In this document: positions 22,522-31,253 of the stretch, piece after piece | Layout of the letters: each line of letters opens with the position of its first letter | Position numbering within the stretch: the stretch's first letter is position 1 | Origin: SIG607 sp036307305 | GTDB taxonomy: Bacteria > Bacillota > Clostridia > Oscillospirales > Acutalibacteraceae | Assembly (NCBI GenBank): GCA_036307305.1 | Contig: JAXJXV010000006.1 | Span: forward strand, 1-50,360 | DNA length: 50,360 nt | Direction: 5' to 3' | Position numbers and translations under genes: made by a program | The notes under the pieces: model-generated | Seen by the model: the letters and a program-made list of their open reading frames with translations, nothing else | Database searches by the model: none | Told to the model about the DNA's origin: nothing

Positions 22522-22541
22522 TAGTAGAATTTTATTTACAG

Positions 22542-22573
22542 ACAAGGCATCACAGAAAAGTGATGCCTTGTTT
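22542..22573 (+). terminator. Terminator-like hairpin at the junction
   Basis: A 12-bp stem, ACAAGGCATCAC (22542-22553) / GTGATGCCTTGT (22560-22571), with an AGAAAA loop. The T run is short, so termination is likely but not certain. Confidence 0.55.
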
Positions 22574-22654
22574 ACTTACGAAAACTTATTTTTAGTTTTT
22601 AGAAAAAATTAAATGTTCTGAGAATTCTTAAAATAGTTTGACGAGTAAGAAAAA

Positions 22655-22690
22655 ACAGACGGCGCCGTTAAAAATAACGGTGCCGTCTGT
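22655..22690 (-). terminator. Terminator of parB-like gene
   Basis: A 16-bp stem (22655-22670 / 22675-22690, one wobble) with an AAAA loop. Read leftward it is followed by a T-rich run, placing it 34 bp after the parB-like stop. Confidence 0.8.
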
Positions 22691-22723
22691 TTAAAAAGGG
22701 GATAGGGATGAATAGGGGGCAAA

Positions 22724-23350
22724 TTAAAATAGCGTAAGCTGTGGACTGACTGTATTTTTTGTAACCTTGATTTTTATTTCCACACAGCTTTCGTTTTCGC
22801 TTTGGCGGTATTTAACGGGAATTCCCGCACTGCTTACGCTGTCAATCATCTGTTTAATACTGTTTATGAGAAATTTGGTATCCTTAATAGGCGGAAGCTT
22901 TTTCTCCTTTATCTTAACAGGCTTGTCTTCCTTTAAGGGTTGCTCCTGTTTTTCAGGACTGATAATTTTGTTTAGCTCTCCCGTCGTCATAGAAAGCATA
23001 GAGGCTATAAACTCTGCGCCGTATTTATCTTTAAGGGAAGACAACTCGTTAACGTCGAAATTAATAGCCGACAGTCGCTCTGTGGCGCGGAAAAGAGTTT
23101 CGTCTTCAAAATCGGTAACCACACAGGGAATTTTAGTAAGTCCCGCCATAATGGAGGCTTTAACACGCCTTTCTCCGTTTATAACCCTGTAACCGCTTTC
23201 TGCGCGGGTTACCGTTACGGGAATAAGCAGTCCGTTTTCTCTTATGCTTTCGCTGAGCAGAAAAAGCTTGTATCTGTCCTCGGTAGACTGATTTTTATTG
23301 GGCGGGATAATTTCTGCAGGATTTAAAAAAATCAGTTTGTAGTAATTCAT
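22724..23350 (-). CDS. Short ParB/Srx-domain protein
   Basis: A 208-residue protein with an N-terminal ParB/Srx CTPase-like fold. Box I-like PAEIIPPNK and the signature VINGERRVKASIMAGLTKIPCVV (about residues 53-75) are visible. Chromosomal ParB and Noc are usually 280 residues or more and carry a central HTH; here the middle is short and I see no convincing HTH, so DNA binding may differ. No parA is adjacent. ATG 23350 follows GGAGGAG; a frame beginning at TTG 23368 would start inside that site. It has its own transcription unit beyond the rsmG terminator. Confidence 0.75.
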   Translation of the reverse strand: MNYYKLIFLNPAEIIPPNKNQSTEDRYKLFLLSESIRENGLLIPVTVTRAESGYRVINGERRVKASIMAGLTKIPCVVTDFEDETLFRATERLSAINFDVNELSSLKDKYGAEFIASMLSMTTGELNKIISPEKQEQPLKEDKPVKIKEKKLPPIKDTKFLINSIKQMIDSVSSAGIPVKYRQSENESCVEIKIKVTKNTVSPQLTLF

Positions 23351-23420
23351 TTTTTCTCCTCCTTGCAAAAATATATTAGCACAGCCTGTCCTTTTTTACA
23401 AGAAAAAGACGTCGACAAAA

Positions 23421-23452
23421 AAGCCTGTAATTTCCAAAGAAATCACAGGCTT
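23421..23452 (-). terminator. Terminator of the mnmE-rsmG operon
   Basis: A 13-bp stem with one mismatch (23421-23433 / 23440-23452) is followed leftward by TTTTTT. It lies 60 bp after rsmG and separates it from the parB-like gene. Confidence 0.75.
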
Positions 23453-23511
23453 TTGCGTTTTTTATTAGAGCTTTTGCAATAAAGCAGAACCTTTTGTAAG
23501 TTTGCGCGATA

Positions 23512-24231
23512 TTATCTCAGAGGTGACTTTGAAATTTTTGCTGAGGGACGGGGATATTTTTCTCCCGTAGGCTTTACTTTTTTAATTTCAACTATATGTC
23601 TTGAGCCGAGGAACTCGTTTTCCTCAGTAAATACCTTGATATTATCTCCGCCAAGAAGCTTTATAGCGCCCGTTGCATTTTTAACCTCGTCAGTTCCCGA
23701 CGGGCCTTTAAGAGCAACGAAGCTTCCGCCCTTTTTAACGAAGGGCAGACAGTATTCGCAAAGCACGTTCATATTTGCCACGGCTCTGGATACTGCATAA
23801 TCGTATTTTTCTCTGTACTGAGCCTTTCTTCCGCCCTCCTCGGCGCGAAGATGGACAATTTCTGCCTGTAAGGAAAGCTTACTTAAAACCTCCTCTAAAA
23901 ACACAAGGCGTTTATTAAGTCCGTCAAGTAAAGTGAGCTTTATATCCTCTCTTACGATTTTTAAAACCATTCCCGGAAAACCCGCGCCCGTTCCCACATC
24001 TATAACCGACGCGCCTTCGGGTAAATTGATGTTTTTAAAAAACAGAATACAGTCGTAAAAATGCTTCCAAACAACCTCACTCGGCTCGGTTATGGCGGTG
24101 AGATTCATTTTCTCATTCCACTGGATAAGAAGATTAGCATAAATATTAAGATTTTTTACCGCCCTTTCGGTAAGACGTACGCCTATTTCCTCACAGGCGG
24201 GAATAATTTTCTCTATAGGAAAATCTATCAT
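23512..24231 (-). CDS. rsmG: 16S rRNA (guanine-N7) methyltransferase RsmG
   Basis: A 239-residue SAM methyltransferase that modifies G527 (E. coli numbering) of 16S rRNA. Family marks are NLLIQWNEKMNLTAIT (about 32-47), the SAM motif VIDVGTGAGFPGMVLKI (about 76-92) and YAVSRAVANMNVLCEY. The length fits the family. It starts at the base after the mnmG stop, so the two are coupled. The mnmG-rsmG-parB order is the conserved origin-side arrangement of many Firmicutes. Confidence 0.97.
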   Translation of the reverse strand: MIDFPIEKIIPACEEIGVRLTERAVKNLNIYANLLIQWNEKMNLTAITEPSEVVWKHFYDCILFFKNINLPEGASVIDVGTGAGFPGMVLKIVREDIKLTLLDGLNKRLVFLEEVLSKLSLQAEIVHLRAEEGGRKAQYREKYDYAVSRAVANMNVLCEYCLPFVKKGGSFVALKGPSGTDEVKNATGAIKLLGGDNIKVFTEENEFLGSRHIVEIKKVKPTGEKYPRPSAKISKSPLR

Positions 24232-26115
24232 TTAATTTTCTCCGTTTTTATTTTTTTCAAGATATATAAGAAGCACCGAAATATCCGCAGGACTAACCCC
24301 TGATATACGGGAAGCCTGACCGATATTTTCAGGTCTTATTTTGCTTAGCTTTTCCACAGCCTCAAGACGAAGACTGCCTACCTTACCGTAGTCAATATTT
24401 TGGGGAATAAGCTTTCTTTCAAGTCTAAGCATTTCCTCTACCGCCGATTTCTGACGGGCGATATATCCCTCGTACTTTATTTCGGTTTCGATTTTTTCCC
24501 TTACGGCTATACTGAGCTTTGGACGACCCATATCAAAGGGGGCAAGTGAGTCGTAGGATAGCTGAGGTCTTTTTATAAGCTCGGCAAGGCGCATACCCGT
24601 AGTCATAGGCGCCGTACCCATAGACTCAAGATAATCGTTCAGCGCTTTGCTGGGCGCAATAGTAGTAGCCTTAAGACGCTCTATTTCCTTTTCCTTTTGC
24701 TCTTTTCTTAAGAGGAAAGACTGCCAGTCGCTATCGTTTATAAGACCTAATTTTCTGCCTATGGGCATCATTCTCTCGTCGGCATTATCCTGACGGAGAA
24801 GAAGCCTGTACTCGCTTCGGCTGGTCATCATTCTGTATGGGTCGGAACAGCCCTTTGTAACAAGGTCGTCTATAAGCGTACCTATATAGCTTTCTGTTCT
24901 TGAAAATACGAGAGGCTCCTCGCCTCTTATTTTTAAAGCGGCGTTGACACCTGCAACAAAGCCCTGTACAGCCGCCTCCTCATAACCTGACGAGCCGTTG
25001 AACTGTCCTGCGCCGTAAAGTCCTGAATGCTCCTTGATTTCAAGGGTATAGGAAAGGGAGAGAGGGTCGATGCAGTCGTATTCAATAGCATAAGCGTTAC
25101 GCATTATCTTGACGTTTTCAAGTCCCTTTATGGTTCTGTAAAACTTAATCTGTACCTCTTCGGGAAGAGAAGATGACATACCCTGTAAATAAAGCTCCTC
25201 GGTGTTTTTTCCGCAAGGCTCAATAAAGAGAAGATGTCTTTTTTTATCGGCAAAGCGAACTATTTTATCCTCAATGCTAGGGCAGTATCGGGGGCCGACT
25301 CCCTCAATATCACCGCTGTAGAGAGGGGAACGGTCAAGATTATCCCTTATAACCGCTTCTGTATTGCTGTTTGTATAGGCTATGTAACAGACACTGCTGT
25401 TGTCAATATCCTCTGGGTTTGTAGAAAAGCTGAAGGGGGTTATTTCGCTGTCGCCGTACTGAATTTCAAGCTCATCAAAATTGACACTTGCCCTGTCAAC
25501 CCTCGCGGGAGTACCCGTTTTGAAACGGCGAAGGGGAAGTCCAAGAGCTTTAAGGGAATCCCCAAGCTCCATAGAGGGCGCAAGTCCGTCGGGACCGCTG
25601 TTATAGTTTACTTCACCCACGTATATTTTACTTTTAAGAAAGGTTCCCGTTGCAAAAATAACGGCGCGGACGGTATACTCTGCTCCAAGTTTGGTAGTAA
25701 CAATCCAGTTTTCCCCGTCTTTTTTAACGTCGGTAACCTCTGCTTGTTTAACGTCGAGATTTTCCTGTAATTCAACGGCGTGTTTCATATAGGCGGAGTA
25801 ATCCCGTCTGTCAATCTGTGCGCGGAGTGAATGAACCGCAGGGCCTTTACCGCGGTTAAGCATACGGCTTTGTATGGTGGTTTTGTCTGCCGCCTTACCC
25901 ATCTCGCCGCCAAGAGCGTCAAGCTCTCTTACAAGATGTCCCTTTGCCGTTCCTCCGATAGACGGATTACAGGGCATATTGCCAATCCAGTCCATCGTTA
26001 CCGTAAACATTACGGTTTTGACTTTAAGTCTGGCGGCGGCAAGAGCGGCTTCAATTCCCGCGTGACCTGCACCTATAACCGCAACGTCGTAATTGTCTGC
26101 TTTATAAGAAATCAT
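24232..26115 (-). CDS. mnmG: tRNA uridine 5-carboxymethylaminomethyl modification enzyme MnmG (GidA)
   Basis: A 627-residue FAD-dependent subunit that works with MnmE on U34 of certain tRNAs. The FAD site is DVAVIGAGHAGIEAALAAARL (residues 8-28). GidA signatures are GNMPCNPSIGGTAKGHLVREL and GPRYCPSIEDKIVRF, and the C-terminal helical domain carries MTSRSEYRLLLRQDNADERM and QASRISGVSPADIS. The length is standard. It is followed directly by rsmG and preceded, after 18 bp, by the YD-repeat protein gene. Confidence 0.98.
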   Translation of the reverse strand: MISYKADNYDVAVIGAGHAGIEAALAAARLKVKTVMFTVTMDWIGNMPCNPSIGGTAKGHLVRELDALGGEMGKAADKTTIQSRMLNRGKGPAVHSLRAQIDRRDYSAYMKHAVELQENLDVKQAEVTDVKKDGENWIVTTKLGAEYTVRAVIFATGTFLKSKIYVGEVNYNSGPDGLAPSMELGDSLKALGLPLRRFKTGTPARVDRASVNFDELEIQYGDSEITPFSFSTNPEDIDNSSVCYIAYTNSNTEAVIRDNLDRSPLYSGDIEGVGPRYCPSIEDKIVRFADKKRHLLFIEPCGKNTEELYLQGMSSSLPEEVQIKFYRTIKGLENVKIMRNAYAIEYDCIDPLSLSYTLEIKEHSGLYGAGQFNGSSGYEEAAVQGFVAGVNAALKIRGEEPLVFSRTESYIGTLIDDLVTKGCSDPYRMMTSRSEYRLLLRQDNADERMMPIGRKLGLINDSDWQSFLLRKEQKEKEIERLKATTIAPSKALNDYLESMGTAPMTTGMRLAELIKRPQLSYDSLAPFDMGRPKLSIAVREKIETEIKYEGYIARQKSAVEEMLRLERKLIPQNIDYGKVGSLRLEAVEKLSKIRPENIGQASRISGVSPADISVLLIYLEKNKNGEN

Positions 26116-26133
26116 ACCTTTGTAGTCTCCCCG

Positions 26134-26916
26134 TTAAATCAAAGGCACCCGTACAGTTTTATAGGTGTACTCGTAGAGTGTATAATCGTCAACGTCTGCC
26201 GTTCTTGACAAAACGTTTCCGTATTTATCGTAGGTGTAACGGATGCTGTCAGAAACGCCGTTTGCTGTCGTTTTTTCTTCCTTAACTACTCTTTCGCCCT
26301 CGTAGGTATAAAGGGTGGTTACGGTATAGCCGTTAGAAGCGGTTACGGTAATTTCTTCAACGCATCTGCCCTTTTCGTCATACTTATACTGCGTTTCGCT
26401 GACAAGCTGATTAGCTTCATCAAAATACGAGCTAAGGGTAAGCTGTCTATCGGTATAGGTATGAATGGTTTTTGAAAAAATAACGTTCTCTGCCGAGAAG
26501 GCATTTATTTCCTTTAAAAGACCGTCAACGTAAGTATATTTTTCCGTCTGGAAAAGAGCATCGTTATATAAATGCTCTACAGCCGTTAAATTTCCGTCTT
26601 TGTCGTAGCTGTAATTCTTGGTAAGATATTTCATATCAAGATTAAAGGCTTCAAGCTTTTCTATCTTGCCGTCCTTATTATAGTAGCTTACGTCCTTGTT
26701 GCCGTTTGTGTTTGCAGCCACACACTTTTCTATTACGGTGACCTTTTTAAGAGGCACTACCGAAAGAAAGGTCATAATCACCGCAAAAACTACTAAAAGA
26801 GCAATAAAACCCTTAATAAGCGGATTTTTTAAAAGCTTTTTGAAGTTAGGCTTTTTAAAACCAACCTTTTTATTATCAATCTTAGAATTTATTACAAAAC
26901 TATTATATTCACTCAT
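26134..26916 (-). CDS. Membrane-anchored YD-repeat protein
   Basis: A 260-residue protein. A short basic cytoplasmic N-terminus precedes one membrane span (GFIALLVVFAVIMTFLSVVP, about 35-54). The extracytoplasmic part consists of beta repeats of the RHS/YD type, with Y-x-Y-D-x-x-G-[NR] units (YSYDKDGNL, YKYDEKGRC, YTYDKYGNV). Its function is unknown; such repeats form beta scaffolds. It interrupts the normally adjacent mnmE-mnmG pair and lies 11 bp and 18 bp from them, so it is translated from the same mRNA. TAGGAGG precedes the start. Confidence 0.8.
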   Translation of the reverse strand: MSEYNSFVINSKIDNKKVGFKKPNFKKLLKNPLIKGFIALLVVFAVIMTFLSVVPLKKVTVIEKCVAANTNGNKDVSYYNKDGKIEKLEAFNLDMKYLTKNYSYDKDGNLTAVEHLYNDALFQTEKYTYVDGLLKEINAFSAENVIFSKTIHTYTDRQLTLSSYFDEANQLVSETQYKYDEKGRCVEEITVTASNGYTVTTLYTYEGERVVKEEKTTANGVSDSIRYTYDKYGNVLSRTADVDDYTLYEYTYKTVRVPLI

Positions 26917-26927
26917 AATAATACCTC

Positions 26928-28289
26928 CTATTTACCAACGCAGAATTTTCTGAATATTTCTTCGGTTACGGTTTCGGTTGCTCTTTTTCCCGTCATTTCG
27001 TAAAGACAGGAAAGAGCCTCGTCCACACAAACCCCTACCGCATCGGGAGTAACGCCCTTTTCCATACTGCTTACCGCCTCTTTAACGCACAGCATTGCCC
27101 TGTACGCTAAATCCCGCTGACGCTCACTGACAAGCACCGCGCTGTCGGGACTTAAGGACTCGGTTTTCGTAACCCTTGCAACAGCGTCGGTAAGCGCCTC
27201 CAGTCCGTCGCCTGATTTTGCCGACATTTTTACCACTTCCATACCTTTTGCAAAATCGTCTATGTCAGTCTTTGCTATATCGCATTTGTTAAGTATCACA
27301 ACGACGGGCTTATCCTTACATTCTGAAAGAAGCTCTTTGTCCTCGTCGGTTATTTCTTTGTCTAAGCTGAATACAGCAAGTACAAGCTGAGCGCTTTGCA
27401 GTCGCTGTCGCGCAAGAGTGACGCCTACGTTTTCAACCACGTCGTCGCTTTCTCTTATACCCGCCGTATCGGCAAGGCGTAAGGGAACCTCCCCAAGCAT
27501 TACCGTTTCTTCAATAACGTCTCTCGTAGTACCCGCAATATCGGTGACTATGGATTTTGTCTGTCCGCTGAGCAAATTCATAAGGGTGGATTTACCAACG
27601 TTGGTTCTGCCGATTATTACCGTGTCAATGCCCTCGCGGAGAATTTTCCCCGCATCATATTCTTTGAGAAGCTTATTAAGGCTTGTAAGAACAGCCTTAA
27701 GCTCCCGCATAAAGCTTTCCTCGTTAATTTCGCCTAAATCCTCTTCGGGATAGTCGCAATAGGCGGCGATACTTGCCGCCGCAGAAACAAGATGCTTTTC
27801 AATTAAGCCGAGCTGTCTTGAGGTGCCTCCCGCGTGAACGCTTTGAGAAATCCGCAGTTCGCTTTCGTTGGAGGCGCTGATAAGCCCCATAACGCTTTCG
27901 GCTTTAATAAGGTCCATCTTTCCGTTTAAAAAGGCGCGTTTGGTGAATTCTCCCGGCTTTGCCAGAACGGCGCCTGCATTAAGCACTGCCCTCAGCGCTT
28001 CCTTTATAAGCAGAGTACCGCCGTGAACGGAAAGCTCCACAACGTTTTCACCCGTATAGCTTTTCGGAGCAACGAACTTAAGGGCTACAGCCTCGTCGCA
28101 TCTTTTTTCTGCATTTCTTACTTCACCGAAAAGAGCAGTATAACCCGATATATCGGCAATTTTTTTGCCTGAAACGCTTACGAAAACCTTATCGGCTATC
28201 TCGAACGCTTTTTCTCCCGAAATTCTTATAACACCTACCGAGCCTTCACCCAAGGGTGTAGCTATAGCGGCTATGGTATGTTCTGCCAT
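26928..28289 (-). CDS. mnmE: tRNA modification GTPase MnmE (TrmE)
   Basis: A 453-residue GTPase partner of MnmG. The N-terminal formyl-THF-binding domain (TIAAIATPLGEGSVGVIRISG) is followed by a G domain with G1 GRTNVGKSTL (about 225), G2/G3 DIAGTTRD and DTAGIRE, and G4 NKCD. The C-terminus ends in the conserved F-C-[IV]-G-K motif (FCVGK), whose cysteine is the family hallmark. AGGTG precedes ATG 28289. The gene is divergent from spoIIE and first of the mnmE-YD-mnmG-rsmG operon. Confidence 0.98.
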   Translation of the reverse strand: MAEHTIAAIATPLGEGSVGVIRISGEKAFEIADKVFVSVSGKKIADISGYTALFGEVRNAEKRCDEAVALKFVAPKSYTGENVVELSVHGGTLLIKEALRAVLNAGAVLAKPGEFTKRAFLNGKMDLIKAESVMGLISASNESELRISQSVHAGGTSRQLGLIEKHLVSAAASIAAYCDYPEEDLGEINEESFMRELKAVLTSLNKLLKEYDAGKILREGIDTVIIGRTNVGKSTLMNLLSGQTKSIVTDIAGTTRDVIEETVMLGEVPLRLADTAGIRESDDVVENVGVTLARQRLQSAQLVLAVFSLDKEITDEDKELLSECKDKPVVVILNKCDIAKTDIDDFAKGMEVVKMSAKSGDGLEALTDAVARVTKTESLSPDSAVLVSERQRDLAYRAMLCVKEAVSSMEKGVTPDAVGVCVDEALSCLYEMTGKRATETVTEEIFRKFCVGK

Positions 28290-28329
28290 TTTTTCACCTA
28301 CCCCATAAATTCAAACACTTAATCAATTT

Positions 28330-28358
28330 ATTTTATCACACAACGCCGTATATTGCAA
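28330..28358 (-). promoter_or_regulatory. mnmE promoter
   Basis: On the minus strand, TTGCAA (28353-28358), a 17-bp spacer and TAAAAT (28330-28335) lie about 40 bp upstream of mnmE. Confidence 0.6.
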
Positions 28359-28411
28359 TAAATTTTAATATTCCTTTTTTCGTGAAAAATAGTTGTTTTT
28401 CTGCGTCCTGT

Positions 28412-28445
28412 TACGACAATTTATTCGCACTTTTCAGAATATAAT
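28412..28445 (+). promoter_or_regulatory. Spo0A-type promoter of spoIIE
   Basis: TATAAT (28440-28445) has no good -35 at 17 bp. At 21 bp lies ACGACA (28413-28418), overlapped by TACGACA (28412-28418), a six-of-seven match to the inverted 0A box. B. subtilis spoIIE likewise uses a stretched, Spo0A-activated sigma-A promoter. Confidence 0.55.
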
Positions 28446-28475
28446 AGATAGAGCAAATATGTGGAAGGTGTAAAA

Positions 28476-30800
28476 ATGAAAGACTCTGCAATCGCGTTTA
28501 AAAGAAAAATAAAGGAAATATCCCAAAGTACAAGCCTTACGGGGCGACAGCTTTTAATAGAAGCAATCAAGCACATTGTGTTTTTTACCTGCTCACTGTT
28601 TACCGCCACTGTAACGGTAACGGGGAAGTATATGCCTTTTGGTATATCGGTTGCTGCAGGCTGTCCGTACATATATATGCCCTCGGCCAGTCTGGGAGCA
28701 ATAATAGGCTCACTGTTTCCCCTTACAGAGCAAAGCGGTTTCCGTTACATAGCCGCCATAATAGCTATTATGGCAATTCGTCTTTTAACCTATAAAATAA
28801 AATTTACAAGAGATAACCCTCTTTTTGCCTCTTTTATTTCGGTGCTGACCGTATTTTTTACGGGAGTCGCCGTACTTAAAGGGCTTAGCGGCGGTGTGTT
28901 TTTTTCCTTTATAGAGGCGATTCTTTCCGCAGGAGGAGCCTATTTTATACATACGGGTGCAAAGAGAATTCTAAGTAACGATACGGGACTTTCCTCTTCT
29001 CAGCTAACCTGTGTTATAATAACCATTTCCCTCGTACTGTCGGGTGTTTCTAAAATTGCGCCAGGAGGTATCAGCATAGGAAGAATAATATTTATTTTCG
29101 TTATTCTTCTTGCCGCCCGTCAGTCAGGGGCAGGAACGGGCGCCATAATAGGCGTTTCTGCCGCGCTCAGCTCTGCTCTTTCAAGCGCTGCCGCGCCCGT
29201 TACGGTAATTCTCAGCTTCGGCGGTTTAATGGCAGGGGTTTTTGCCGATATCGGCAAAATTGCAGAGGTTTTCGGTTTTCTTTCCGCCGCAATTATCGGG
29301 GCGGTGCTTGGCGGTTTTTCTGCCGATACGGTAGGTATTTTAATTGAAGCCGCTTTAGGCTGCGCAATATATCTTGCCGTACCTAAAACGGTTCTCAGAA
29401 CCCTTGGTAAAATTTTCGCCGCAAAGGTAACGGTTATCCGTCCCGACGGGCTTAAAAAAGCCCTAACCATGCGGCTGACCTTTGCAGGACAGGCTTTAAA
29501 CGACGTTTCGGCAACGGTTGAAAACGTATCCTCACAGCTATCAAAAATAAATTCCCCCAATTTTAAAACCGTGCTGACAAGAATTGAAAACGAAGCCTGT
29601 AACGGCTGTTCCTTGCGAGTTCACTGCTGGGAAGCAAAGCACAACGAAACCCTTGAGGGAGTTCTGGCAATTACTAAAGCAGTGAGAAGCGGTCAGTCGC
29701 CCGAACGCTTTTTAGACGAGGAATTCAGGTGTCGGTGCATAAGACTTACTAAAATGTGTACCTGTGTGTACAAGCACTACAGCGAATATGCCGCCGCAAT
29801 TTCCGCCGAAAAGCGTATTGACGAGGTGCGAAGCGTGGTTACTGACCAGTTTTCAGGGATTTCTTCAATGCTCTGCTCTCTTGCAAAGGAATTTGAGGCA
29901 GACGAGAGATACGATACACTGGCGGCTGCAAGAATTGCAGGAGCTCTCAAAAACATAGATATAGTGGTCAGTGAATGTGGAGTGAAGCTTGATAAAAACG
30001 ACAGAATGACCATTGATATTTCCATTAAAAACGCCTCTAATATCGTACTTAACCGCGCCGATATAATGCAGGTGCTTTGCATCGCCTGTGACAGAGATTT
30101 TGACCCGCCCTGTATTACTCATTCGGGAAACACTGCGTATATAACGGTCAGCGAACACGCAGTTTTAACTGCTGATATAGGCGTTTTTCAGCTTGGCTCA
30201 CAGGGTAACGTTATTTGCGGAGATGCGTATGATTACTTCTTTGACGGCAAAGGACGGCTTATTCTCATACTGTCCGACGGTATGGGAACGGGTGGCAGAG
30301 CCGCTGTGGACGGCGCTATGGCGAGTGGGCTTATGAGCAGACTTCTTAAAGCAGGGTTTGACTTTGATGCTGGGCTGAAAATCCTTAATTCAGCAATGCT
30401 TTTTAAATCCACAGACGAATCACTTGCTACAGTAGACGTCACTTCGGTTGACCTGTTTACAGGTAAAACCTCGCTTTTAAAGGCGGGGGCGGCGCCCACC
30501 ATTGTGCGACGAAACGGCAGAGCCGCAAAGGCTCAAAGCACCTCTCTTCCTGCAGGAATACTGAGAGATATTGCCTTTGACAGAGCCGCAATAACACTTA
30601 AAACAGAGGATATTATATTGATGATGTCCGACGGCGCCGTTACAGAGGGTACAGACTGGATAACCGCCGAGCTTGAAAGCTGGGGAGACTCAAGCGCTCA
30701 GGCTCTTGCAGAGCGTATTGCTAAATGCGCAAAACGCCGCCGCACCGATAAAAAGCAAGATGATATAACCGTTATGGCGGCAATAATAAAGAAAAGTTAG
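28476..30800 (+). CDS. spoIIE: Stage II sporulation protein E
   Basis: A 774-residue membrane phosphatase that activates sigma F by dephosphorylating SpoIIAA and also takes part in polar septation. About ten membrane spans fill residues 25-300 (for example FITLAARQ-like and GAIIGVSAALSSAL stretches). A regulatory linker with clustered cysteines (ACNGCSLRVHCW) and a C-terminal PP2C domain (about 565-770) follow. The PP2C domain has GDAYDYF, LILSDGMGTGGRA and MMSDGAVTEGTDW metal-binding aspartates. It is slightly shorter than B. subtilis SpoIIE (827). ATG 28476 follows GGAAGGTG. Confidence 0.95.
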   Translation: MKDSAIAFKRKIKEISQSTSLTGRQLLIEAIKHIVFFTCSLFTATVTVTGKYMPFGISVAAGCPYIYMPSASLGAIIGSLFPLTEQSGFRYIAAIIAIMAIRLLTYKIKFTRDNPLFASFISVLTVFFTGVAVLKGLSGGVFFSFIEAILSAGGAYFIHTGAKRILSNDTGLSSSQLTCVIITISLVLSGVSKIAPGGISIGRIIFIFVILLAARQSGAGTGAIIGVSAALSSALSSAAAPVTVILSFGGLMAGVFADIGKIAEVFGFLSAAIIGAVLGGFSADTVGILIEAALGCAIYLAVPKTVLRTLGKIFAAKVTVIRPDGLKKALTMRLTFAGQALNDVSATVENVSSQLSKINSPNFKTVLTRIENEACNGCSLRVHCWEAKHNETLEGVLAITKAVRSGQSPERFLDEEFRCRCIRLTKMCTCVYKHYSEYAAAISAEKRIDEVRSVVTDQFSGISSMLCSLAKEFEADERYDTLAAARIAGALKNIDIVVSECGVKLDKNDRMTIDISIKNASNIVLNRADIMQVLCIACDRDFDPPCITHSGNTAYITVSEHAVLTADIGVFQLGSQGNVICGDAYDYFFDGKGRLILILSDGMGTGGRAAVDGAMASGLMSRLLKAGFDFDAGLKILNSAMLFKSTDESLATVDVTSVDLFTGKTSLLKAGAAPTIVRRNGRAAKAQSTSLPAGILRDIAFDRAAITLKTEDIILMMSDGAVTEGTDWITAELESWGDSSAQALAERIAKCAKRRRTDKKQDDITVMAAIIKKS

Positions 30801-30821
30801 CAAAAGCTGTACTGAACATTC

Positions 30822-30894
30822 GTAGGGGCGGACTCGTTGTCCGCCCGTTTAGTTTAGCGGTGTCTTTACGGGAGGATAACAAATCCTCCCCTAC
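30822..30894. repeat. Palindromic GTAGGGG repeat, copy A
   Basis: A 73-bp unit with ends GTAGGGG and CCCCTAC. It contains two hairpins, GGGCGGAC/GTCCGCCC and GGGAGGAT/ATCCTCCC, joined by a conserved middle. It sits right after spoIIE. Further copies occur at 31,755 and in the 45,941 array. Confidence 0.85.
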
Positions 30895-30905
30895 AAAATA
30901 GGCGT

Positions 30906-30941
30906 AAAAATACCCTATGACAAAAGTCATAGGGTATTTTT
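30906..30941. terminator. Bidirectional terminator between spoIIE and RHH gene
   Basis: AAAAATACCCTATGAC (30906-30921) and GTCATAGGGTATTTTT (30926-30941) form a 16-bp stem with A and T runs on both sides, suiting both convergent genes. Confidence 0.8.
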
Positions 30942-30950
30942 ATATAGGAA

Positions 30951-31151
30951 TTATTTTCGTGTTGGTTTCACATTTGAATCAGGTGAAATATTACCGTCAA
31001 TAGCACCGTTAGCATCCTCAAACTCTTTAATATTTTCTCTTATCAAAACAAGCACTTGACTGTTTACGCTTCTTCCCTCGTAATCAGCAATATATGAAAT
31101 TTTGTTTAACATTTCTTCTTCGATTCTTATAGAAACACTTTTGATAGACAT
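30951..31151 (-). CDS. Arc/CopG-type ribbon-helix-helix protein
   Basis: A 66-residue DNA-binding protein. The strand KSVSIRIEEEMLNKI, then helix ISYIADYEGRS, a turn with S-V-N-S and a second helix QVLVLIRENIKEFE follow the ribbon-helix-helix plan. The tail is polar. AAGGTG precedes ATG 31151. It is divergent from the SLOG-family gene with a 102-bp gap holding an AT-rich palindrome, its likely operator. The gene could be an antitoxin-like or stand-alone repressor; no toxin is adjacent on its strand. Confidence 0.7.
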   Translation of the reverse strand: MSIKSVSIRIEEEMLNKISYIADYEGRSVNSQVLVLIRENIKEFEDANGAIDGNISPDSNVKPTRK

Positions 31152-31162
31152 ACAATCACCTT

Positions 31163-31189
31163 AAAATAAATATATTATGTATTTATTTT
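31163..31189. promoter_or_regulatory. AT-rich palindromic operator candidate
   Basis: AAAATAAATA (31163-31172) and TATTTATTTT (31180-31189) form a perfect 10-bp inverted repeat 11 bp upstream of the RHH start. TATAAT for the rightward gene lies at 31205-31210. Confidence 0.5.
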
Positions 31190-31253
31190 ATAGTTATTTT
31201 GTGTTATAATGAGTTTATGGATACACCGTATATCTATAATTTGAGGTGAAAAT

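Noticed and set aside
22320..22720. Replication origin near parB and rsmG
   Set aside because: No cluster of TTATCCACA-type DnaA boxes and no dnaA or AT-rich unwinding element was seen. The repeats fit integrase or Xis binding better.
25234..25770. 178-residue open frame opposite mnmG
   Set aside because: Antisense to conserved mnmG coding sequence; no independent support.
29120..29560. 146-residue leftward frame inside spoIIE
   Set aside because: Antisense to the membrane part of spoIIE; its composition reflects the codon pattern of the real gene.
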